Assembly: GCA_026075535.2 (NCBI GenBank)
Contig: AP026539.1
Location: forward strand, 3,472,001-3,536,000
Origin: Tricholoma matsutake
Taxonomy: Eukaryota; Basidiomycota; Agaricomycetes; Agaricales; Tricholomataceae
Length of the DNA: 64,000 nucleotides
Direction: 5' to 3'
Position numbers and translations under genes: made by a program. Every line of letters starts with the position of its first letter. The first letter of the stretch is position 1. Positions 56,640 to 64,000 of the stretch are shown here, one piece after another. Under the pieces are notes generated by a model that saw only the letters and a list, made by a program, of their open reading frames with translations, had not been told where the DNA came from and did not search any database.

Positions 56640-57492
56640 TACAGCCATTGGGGCTGGGGGTTGCATTGATCTTACCCACTTGGCTGCCTACATTCGTCTC
56701 AATGTGTCCACTCTTCCCGACCCTGACTCCCTAACCATTCTTTTAACCTTTCCCGACTCTTTCACCCCTTTCTGAACCCTTATCGACTCTGGCTCCTCCC
56801 ACTGCTTCCTTGACTCCTCTTTTGTGTTGAATAACCAACTCAGCATGGAATCCATTAACCTGATTGGTTTACAACTCTTTGATGGATCTTGCAACTCCAC
56901 CATAACTCAGATTGTCAAACTTCCGGTCACCTTCCCTGCCGGCAAAGTATTCAATTTGTCATTTTATGTAACCTTGCTCGACTCTTCCTGTTCCACCGTA
57001 CTCGGTCATAACTGGCTGAAGCAATACAATCTGTTGATTGACTGGTCTTCAAGCCAACTCACTTTCCACTCTGCAGATCATAGAGGTCCAGCACCCCTGA
57101 CATCACCTTTGTCCCTGAATCTTCCGGTAGAAATCCTTGACTCCTCCGCACTTTCCAAAACCCCCATTCCTCCTAAATTTACAACCCCTGACATCTCCTT
57201 CATCAACGCTGCTGCTTATGCGCATGCTAGCAAACTTCCTGGGGCAGTAGCTTTTCAGATGACCTTTGCTCCAGAATGGTTATCTGCCTGCTCTGCCCAA
57301 TCCACTAACCCATCCGACCTTTCCGATATTCCGCCCGAGTATCACGAATTCACTGATGCCTTTAATAAGACTAAAGTGGATACCCTTCCTCCGCATCAGT
57401 CTTATGACCTCAAGGTAGAGACAGAAGACAATACTCCTCTGCCTCTGGGCCGCATGTATTCTCTCTCCCCCTCTGAATTAGAAGCCTTATGA
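56640..57492 (+). pseudogene. Gypsy E retropepsin region
   Basis: After a TGA the protease motif TLIDSGSSHCFLDSSF is intact (about 56773-56820). NLIGLQLFDGS, VKLPVTFPAGKVFNLSFYVT and LLDSSCSTVLGHNWLKQYNL follow. The linker to RT (PPEYHEFTDAFNKTKVDTLP) ends at a TGA (57490-57492) after SELEAL. Confidence 0.85.
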
Positions 57493-58816
57493 GTCTTTAT
57501 TGATGAAAATGTCTGCTCAGGTTTCATCTGCCCATCCAAGTCTCCGCATGGCGCTCCAATTCTCTTTGTCAAGAAGAAGGACAGTAGCCTCCAACTTTGT
57601 GTCAACTACCAAGGACTTAACCGTCTTATGAAGAAAGACCGCTACCCACTTCCTCTCATTTCTGACCTACTTGACTCTCCCCGCAAAGCCCACTTATTCA
57701 CCAAAATAGACTTGTGGTACACTTATCACCTAGTCCACATCGCTGATGGTGATGAGTGGAAAACTACTTTCCGCACCCGCTATGGATCCTTCGAGTGGTT
57801 GGTGGTTCCCTTTGGACTCACTAATGCACCTGCAGTTTTCCAGCGGTTTATGAATGACATCTTCAGCAACATGCTGGATGTTTGTGTCATCGTATACCTC
57901 AATGACATCCTAATCTATTCTGATGACAAGTCCCAGCATGGGGCTCACGTCAAAGAAGTCCTCCACTGTCTCCGGAAAAATGGACTTTATGCCTCTCCAC
58001 AGAAATGTGAGTTCCACAAAGACACCATTGAATATTTAGGTTTCATCCTTTCACCAGATGGACTGCGGATGTCCGAGGATAAAGTCAAAACCGTGCTTGA
58101 CTGGCCCGAGCCTAGGAAAGTTAAGGATATACAATCCTTCTTAGGCTTTTGCAACTTTTACTGCCACTTCATTAATGGCTATTCAGGCATTGTCATCCCA
58201 CTCACCCACTTGATGCAGAAATCCACACCTTGGGACTTCAACAAGAAATGCCGCGATGCCTTTGAAAGGCTCAAACAAGAATTCACTCATGCACCCGTCT
58301 TAACTCAATCGGTACCTGACTCACAGATGGTACTCCTTCCAACTAGCTATCCTTTCGGTTTACACTGCAGATGGAGAAATCCATCCAGTTGCTTTTCATT
58401 CCCACTCTTTCAATCCTGCTGAACTAAATTACAACACCCATGATAAGGAACTCTTGGCCATTTTTGAAGCCTTCAAACACTGGCAGCAGTATTTCGAGGG
58501 TTCCACAAACCCAGTTGATGTGGTCACCAACCACAAAAATCTTAAGTACTTCAGCACTACTAAGTTGCTCACCTGCCGCCAGGCCCGTTGGTCTGAGTAC
58601 CTTTCCCAGTTCAATCTCATCATCTGCTTCCGCCCCAGAAAATTAGGGGCCAAGCCAGATGCGCTCACTAGACATTGGGACGTCTACCGCAAAGGGAGAA
58701 ATAGTGACTTTGCCTCCGTAAACCCAACCAACTTCCAACCTGTATTCACACAGGAACAGCTCACCTCTCCCTTCGCACCACCTATTTTGCCACACCCATC
58801 CTTCGACAAGCAGTAA
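57493..58816 (+). pseudogene. Gypsy E reverse transcriptase and RNase H
   Basis: RT motifs are continuous: GFICPSKSPHGAPILFVKKK, CVNYQGLNRLMKKDRYPLP, HLFTKIDLWYTYHLVHIADG, FGLTNAPAVFQRFMNDIF. The active-site box is VIVYLNDILIYSDD: Asp of the YLDD pair is Asn, so catalysis would fail. A deletion and frameshift near 58330 remove the first RNase H Asp region; HDKELLAIFEAFKHW and VDVVTNHKNLKYFSTTKLLT are readable after it, and KPDALTR closes it. Stop at 58816. Confidence 0.9.
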
Positions 58817-58818
58817 TC

Positions 58819-60684
58819 ATGGATGTTGAGAAACTTCACCATGACATCCGCACCTCCCTACCTCTTGACCCCTTTTCATCCACACATCTTCCGACACCTA
58901 TCAACCCCAACTGGACCATAGACGAGGCAGGTCTCCTCTGCCACTTCGACTGGATTTATGTTCCAGACGTCGCAGATGTTAGGGCGACACCCACTATCTG
59001 CTAGCTAAGACCGTGTGGGTTCTCTCTACAAGAAGGGGGCAGGATCCATGCTCGTGATGGGGGAATTGATGGTTTTGATGTGAGGGGTTATTAATAGGTG
59101 AGTTTGTTGAGATAGGCCTTTCACACTGAAAACATAGGTGGAATACCTAAGAGAACACAACTGGGGTCCCCTAGGCATATATTTAGGGTTTATATACTAT
59201 GTTACATATATTGTACATTGTTGTTACTGATGCACTCGTACATGCACATACATTTTGATGCATGCAAAATAAAATTCTCATGCTATCAAAATGTAGCATC
59301 ATTTGGCGTCATGTAGTGTAATTCGACATAATAAAATAAAAATGAAAGTTTATTAGGTAATGGGGTGGTTTCCTAACAGCGGATCTTTGCCTCAAGGTCC
59401 TTCAGTACAAACACGATCACATCCTCTCTGGCCACTTTGGACAAAACAAAACCCAGCAGCTTGTCTGCTGGGAATATGTCTGGCCAAACCTCTGCACCTT
59501 TGTGCAGGAATTCTGCAAATCCTGTACGACTTGTAAGCAATCCAAATCACCTTGACACAAGCCCTACAGATTCCTAAAGCAACTTCCAGTTCTGGAATGA
59601 CCGTGGAACTCCATCTCCATGGACTTCATTGAACAACTACCCAACTCCAATGGTCACACCGCTATCTTGGTCATCATTGACCATCTCACCAAACAAGGCA
59701 TATTCATCCCAACTGTCAATGAAATCCCAGCCCAAGAACTAGCCAACCTGTTCGTCCTCCACATCTTCTCCAAGCATGGCATTCCATCGCACATCACTTG
59801 CAACCAGGGATCTGAGTTTGTCTCCCATTTCTTCCACTCCCTCGGAAAAGCACTCAACATGCATATCCACTTCACTTCCGGTTATCACCTGCAAGGTGAT
59901 GGTCAGACAGAATGACTAAATCAGACCTTGGAGCAGTACCTCCGGATCTTCTGCAACTATCAGCAGGATGACTGGTCTCACCTCTTACCCTTGGGTGAAT
60001 TTGCCTACAACAATGCTCCTTCCACCTCTACAGGTGTATCCCCTTTCTTTGCCAACAAAGGCTATCACCTGAACATTTCCGTCTTTCCAGAATGCAACTT
60101 AGCTTCACAGTGCACCCACGAGTTTGTCGTTGACTTAGACGACCTTCATCAGGAGCTTTGGAAACAGCTTGCGGCTGCTCAAGGGTCCTGCAGACAAACA
60201 TCGGGCACCCGCACCCGAATTCAACATTGGTGACTCTGCCTACATCACTGCGGAAAATATCCACACCACTCATCCTTCCAAGAAACTTTCTGAAAAGCAC
60301 CATGGCCTCTTCGAAATCATCACCTGCCCGGGCACTCACTCAGTCACCCTGCAGCTCCCGGATCACATGTGGGCCATTCACCCTGTTTTCCATGTCTCTC
60401 AACTAGAGAAACACTCCCTGACCACAATTACAAATTGAGTACAACCTCCACCTCCTCCGATCACTATTGATGATGAACTCAAGTATGAGATCACCGAAGT
60501 CCTCGACTCCAAGGTTGATAATCGACATTGATGCAAGATTCTCTACCTTGTCCGATGGGAAGGCTACCAGGGAACTGATGAGGAAACCTCCTGGCTACCT
60601 GCTATGGAGCTTGACCATGCCCAAGAACTCCTTGCGGATTTTCACACTCGCTACCCACAGAAACCCAGACCATTACCCGCTTAA
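58819..60684 (+). pseudogene. Gypsy E integrase and chromodomain, split by solo LTR
   Basis: The N-terminal part (WTIDEAGLLCHFDWIYVPDV) is cut at 58976 by a solo LTR and resumes at about 59384 (YKHDHILSGHFGQNKTQQL, CKSCTTCKQSK), the H-H-C-C zinc region. The catalytic core has SMDFIEQLPNSNGHT (Asp), but the second Asp is Asn in TCNQGSEFVSHFF; Glu is present in DGQTE, followed by TGA. The C-terminal domain ([30 protein letters not shown]) and a chromodomain (ELKYEITEVLDSK, LYLVRWEGYQGTDEETSWLP) end at 60684. Confidence 0.9.
58977..59378 (-). repeat. Solo LTR of gypsy family A
   Basis: 402 bp, TGTTAGGGCGACACC to TTTCCTAACA, clearly homologous to 1178-1579 and 6784-7185 over its full length. It is flanked by GCAGA (58972-58976) and GCGGA (59379-59383), a 5-bp duplication with one transition. 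It is the scar of a family A insertion lost by LTR recombination. Confidence 0.93.
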
Positions 60685-60974
60685 AATCTATTCATGTTAG
60701 TTATTCACTCAGTCTAAACTCAGAAACAAAATTCATTGTAAAGTTTTTTTTGGATCCAACCAGATCCCTACACTACCTCCGCTTTGCCCTCTCCGTCTTC
60801 ATCACCCTCTCCCCCAACTTTGCCCTCTTCTCTGCCCTCATCCTTCTCTTCACCCTCCTCACCTCCACTCTCACTCTCCTCCCCGTCATCCACCTGCCTT
60901 TTCTCCAGATACCTCTGGAAGGCCACCCAGTCATCTCCAGACTTGCGGATCCCGCATCTTTCCTAGTGGGACTC
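60685..60974. other. Gypsy E spacer between pol and antisense ORF
   Basis: Pyrimidine-rich on the plus strand (ccctctccgtcttc-type repeats), with no own gene. Possible 3' end of the antisense transcript. Confidence 0.4.
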
Positions 60975-61738
60975 TCACACCACTTGCTCCACCTCTTTGT
61001 CACCCTCATCGCTCTCCTCCTCAGCACTTTCTTCCTCCACCCACTCTGGGTCCAAAGCATCCCGGATCTCCCCCATCGACTCCCACACCGCATTAGCCAC
61101 CTCAGCGAATCCCTTCCTTATCACCTTCATCATCTGTTGCATTACCTCCGGGTTATCCCTGGTCGCCCCTGTTGTTCCTGCTGTTTTTGCTGCAGGGGCT
61201 TCCTGCCCCTCCCACACTACCTCCTCGCACTTATGTTTGATGTGCATGCAGTTGTCACACATGTGTCCCTTTGCACCCATCTTGAAACACGAGACCTTTT
61301 GGTATTTGCATCTGGGCCACTTGTCAGTAAGAGAAGACTGAGAAAGGAAACCAGTACACACCTTTTGCAAGGCAACATGGCCTGCACCTGCACCAGACTC
61401 TCTGACTCCTCTGACCCCACTCGCACCATGGACTTGGTGACTTTCTTCTTCTTTGGGGACTTGCTCCCCTCTGCCTCATCCTCCAGACCTGTGGCCGCAG
61501 CCGCCTGCTTTTTCTCCACTCATTTTGCAGCTGAAGCCTCCTTTCTCTGCACCGCTGCCTGGCATGCCTCCTCTGCTGCCTTCTGCACCTCCTGCGCCTG
61601 ATGCTCCTCCTCCCTTGCTGCCTCCTCCAGTTCCCTCACCTCCCGTTCCATCTGCTCCTTCATCTCCCGCTCCCTCTGTTCATACTGAGCCTTCATTGTG
61701 GCCAGCTTGAGTTGAGCAGAACCTGCTGGGGGGGACAT
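60975..61738 (-). pseudogene. Antisense accessory ORF of gypsy E: coiled coil and Cys-rich
   Basis: ATG 61738 (MSPPAGSAQLKLATMKAQYE) opens a Glu/Arg-rich helix that should form a coiled coil (REREMKEQMEREVRELEEAA, HQAQEVQKAAEEA). A TGA at 61520-61522 (Arg expected) interrupts it. The same frame continues with a Lys-rich segment (SKSPKKKKVTKSMVRVGSEE) to PCKRC, then shifts near 61370. The other frame gives RCKYQKVSCFKMGAKGHMCD and NCMHIKHKCEE, spaced Cys pairs that suggest zinc binding, then MMKVIRKGFAEVANAVWESM and an acidic C-terminus (EEESAEEESDEGDKEVEQVV). Stop at 60975. It runs opposite to Gag-Pol, between pol and the 3' LTR. The layout recalls hypothetical Cys-rich fungal proteins. Function unknown. 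Confidence 0.65.
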
Positions 61739-61872
61739 TTTGTATAGGTAATGGGAGTAGGAAGTCAACAAAATTTTTCAACCAATTGCTGCATTCGGAA
61801 TTTTCAACCAACTTCCTCATTTGGACTCAAACCCTCATGTGCCTCGTAGGCTTGGCACTAAGGGGGAAATAC

Positions 61873-62578
61873 TGTCAAGAACCATTCCTTGCCCGATCAG
61901 AACCCGCATCAGTCCGATCCTTTTCCGCACCTCGAACCCGACTTTTGTCTACACCTTCCATTTTCGTTCCCAGCCGCCTTGCACTGCCCATACTGCTGTG
62001 CATCAGGCCGCCTTGTACAGCATCCACGGCTGCCTTTCCAGGGCTGCCGTCTCTTTTGCAAATTCAACTATGGATTCCTGTGCAGCTCCCGCTAGATAAT
62101 TTATCTACACAGTTGAGACACTGCCACAGTCTTTGTTCTTGTTCCACATTATTCCGGACTACATTATTTAAGCTTAGTTAGTTTCACCTTGTACTCCTCA
62201 GTTTGTATATCGACATAGACTCGACTTTACCCTGCCAATCTAAAACCTCCTTCTACTCCAACCTCTGTCCTCTAAAAGTCTGAACTCCATTCAACTCAAC
62301 CTCTAGTCTCCCTCTGAAGTTCTAGTCTCATCTGAACTTAACCTAAGTCCCCCCGTACTCCTCCCCACATTTACCCACACTTTCCTGCTCCTACCTCCAG
62401 ACCTTCAACTTGAAATTAGGACACCAGATGAGGTGAAGGGTGCAGCTTCTTACAAGCTGAAGCCAAGTCCTTTCTGTTTCCCCTCTCACAGAATCTGCAT
62501 TGACCCAACAACTCCCATTATTATCACCTGCAGTGTCTGATCGGATTCCAACAAACCCTCTCGGATCAGTTCTTAACA
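61873..62578 (+). repeat. Gypsy E 3' LTR
   Basis: 706 bp, TGTCAAGAACC to TTCTTAACA, preceded by the purine tract aagggggaaat. It retains many CpG sites lost in the 5' copy. Confidence 0.95.
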
Positions 62579-62581
62579 GTT

Positions 62582-63994
62582 CTACAGCTGTCGTCGCTGT
62601 CTATATGCCCCCAGGATTCTCTTGGCGTGTTTCAGGTTTCCCTCAGGTTCCCATGAGTTCTCTGAGGTTGGGTACCTGACCCACTTCACTAGGAAGTGAA
62701 TGGTTCTTCCTTTCTTCTTGTGTCCAATGATTGCTTCCACTTCATACTCCGATTTGCCTTCCATCAGATCAGGCAGCGGTTCTGGGAAGTTTGGACCATG
62801 TGCTTCAGTTTCTTTGTATGGAGAAAGAAGTGCCACATGGAATACCGGGTGTATTTTCCACTGTTCTGGCAACTTCAGTCGATAGGAGAGTGGGCTCAGG
62901 ACCTTCTCAATAGAGAATGGTCCTTCTCTTTTCGGTGCAAGCTTCTTTGTTGTGTGGGTTGTTCTGAGGTTCTTTGCTTCTAGCCACATTCTGTCTCCTT
63001 CTTTGAATGGGGTGAAGTGCCTTGTCATTCATTCTGCCATCATCTGTCTGGCTAACTCGTGAGTTGCCTTCACTTCATCTTGGGCCTGTTGTAGCATGAC
63101 TATTCACTTTTCTATGCCCAGTATCTTTGTTTTCAAGTAGGGGAGGGGGATTGCCTTGGGTTCATAGCCCATCATGAGGTAGAATGGGGAGTTCTTCTGT
63201 ATGGAGTGCATCCTCTGGTTGTGCATGAACTCCACAGTTGGGAGAAAGTGCTTCCAATTCTCCTGGTTGTTCAAGCAGAAGATCCATAGGTATACTTCCA
63301 CTTCTTGGTTCACCCATTCTGTCTCCCCATCTGTCTGGGGGTGGTACACTGTACTCATTGCCAGTTTAATTCCGAGCAATCTTCCTAGTTCCTTGAACAG
63401 CTGTGAGGCAAATCTGGGATCTCTGTCAGAGATGATCTTGTCTGGGAGGCTGAATTGTTTGTAGACATTGTCTAGGTAGAGGGTGGCTGCTCCCAATGCA
63501 TCCACAGTTTTCCTGCAAGGGATAAAAATTACCCCCTTTGTAAGCCCATGGTCTACCATGACCATGAGTGCATCATAACCATCAGACTCCGGTAGGTCAG
63601 TTATAAAGTCTGTCGTTACCATTGCAAATGGTCTCATCACTTTGGATTTGATCAGTTGTAGTGGGGGGGTCATCAGGTGCATGTTGACCTTCATCTGCTG
63701 GCATATTGCGCATCCAGCAATGTAGTTCTTGATGTACATCATCATCCCTGGCCACCAGTAGTCTCTCCTGATCATTTCAGTTGTCTGCCATTGTCCCAGA
63801 TGTCTGCTGGTCACTCCTTCATGGTATTTCTGCACCAGCTTTTTCCATAGCTCTCCATTGTCGGGGATGTAGCATCTGTTTTGGAAGAATAGAAGGCCAT
63901 CTTCTATTTTCCAGTCTTCTAATGCTGATCTTATCAGTGGCATTCCTTTGGTCTTTTGTGCCTCAATCGCACTTTTTACCAGATTGTCTTTCAT
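62582..63994 (-). pseudogene. Gypsy F integrase and chromodomain
   Basis: Frame 63994-63104: zinc-binding region YHEGVTSRHLGQWQTTEM and CAICQQMK. The DDE core is complete: Asp in TTDFITDLPESDGYDALM, Asp in ISDRDPRFASQLFKELG and Glu in DGETEWVNQEVEVYLW. Two TGA codons follow: one at the end of the 63104 frame (after ILGIEK), and one just before the 63028 start; both fit CGA losses. The C-terminal domain (FKEGDRMWLEAKNLRTTHTT, HPVFHVALLSPY) and a chromodomain (EYEVEAIIGHKKKGRTIHFL, VKWVRYPTSENSWEPEGNL) end at 62582. The upstream RT part lies outside the window. Confidence 0.92.
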
Positions 63995-64000
63995 GATGTT

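Larger units (their letters stand above)
54511..62578 (+). mobile_element. Ty3/gypsy chromovirus E, full length
   Basis: 8068 bp, two 706-bp LTRs and perfect target duplication GTTCT (54506-54510, 62579-62583). Gag, protease, RT, RNase H, integrase and chromodomain lie on the plus strand. An antisense ORF occupies the region between pol and the 3' LTR. It carries a solo LTR of family A in its integrase and is inserted in gypsy F. Many stops and two lost catalytic Asp residues make it inactive. Confidence 0.95.
53186..64000 (-). mobile_element. Ty3/gypsy chromovirus F, 3' part, running off the window
   Basis: Minus-strand element that enters at 64000 in its integrase region. It continues through the chromodomain (to 62582), is split by gypsy E (54511-62578), resumes at 54510 with a C-terminal ORF and ends in its 3' LTR at 53186. 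It is itself inserted in B3. Confidence 0.85.

Noticed and set aside
60773..61093. Arg-rich minus-strand ORF in gypsy E
   Set aside because: Overlaps the antisense ORF in another frame and has only repetitive Arg-rich composition.
60750..61601. 283-codon plus-strand ORF after gypsy E pol
   Set aside because: Pro/Leu/Ser-rich mirror of the antisense coiled-coil ORF; the antisense frame has the convincing domain structure.
1..64000. CRISPR arrays, prokaryotic operons or an integrated virus
   Set aside because: No regularly spaced repeats, and the introns and retroelements show a eukaryotic fungal genome.

Overview
The window reads as a transposon-dense stretch of a basidiomycete fungus, most likely an Agaricomycete. 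The evidence is short spliceosomal introns of about 50 to 65 nt with GT/AG ends, a HET-domain gene, a Plavaka-type transposase, a PIF/Harbinger element with its Myb-like partner, and several Ty3/gypsy chromoviruses that end in chromodomains. I cannot name the species.

Layout, left to right. 1-9.1 kb: a decayed Ty1/copia relic (minus strand), split by a fold-back MITE and by a complete 6.0-kb gypsy element (family A, TSD GCACT), then a non-autonomous inverted-repeat element and a scrap of Harbinger transposase. 9.3-11.1 kb: a decayed HET-domain gene. 12.4-18.5 kb: a Plavaka transposase relic (minus) head to head with an open seven-exon gene of unknown function (plus). 19.6-20.9 kb: the one clearly intact ordinary host gene, a five-exon DUF2156/LPG-synthase-C-like protein with a TATA box. 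21.9-25 kb: a promoter-like cluster, a MITE, a tRNA-like (SINE-like) element and a truncated LTR. 25.4-39.8 kb: two rearranged copies of gypsy family B (B1, B2, minus), a young 5.7-kb copia element inserted in B1 (TSD CTTGT), and a Gag-protease scrap of another gypsy (D). 41.5-44.6 kb: a complete 3.1-kb PIF/Harbinger element (TSD TAA). 46.9-47.9 kb: two non-autonomous elements. 47.9-64 kb: a four-level nest in which gypsy B3 (plus) is split by gypsy F (minus), F by gypsy E (plus, 8.1 kb, TSD GTTCT), and E by a solo LTR of family A.

One process explains most of the damage: CpG transitions. Many in-frame stops are TGA where a homologous copy or the motif indicates CGA. Two catalytic RT aspartates, one integrase aspartate and one protease aspartate have become Asn in C|GAY context. 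The three differences between the two copia LTRs are all at CpG. The most interesting signals are a Tf1-like self-primer/PBS pair in family A, an antisense coiled-coil/Cys-rich ORF downstream of pol in family E, and the intact multi-exon gene paired with the Plavaka transposase.
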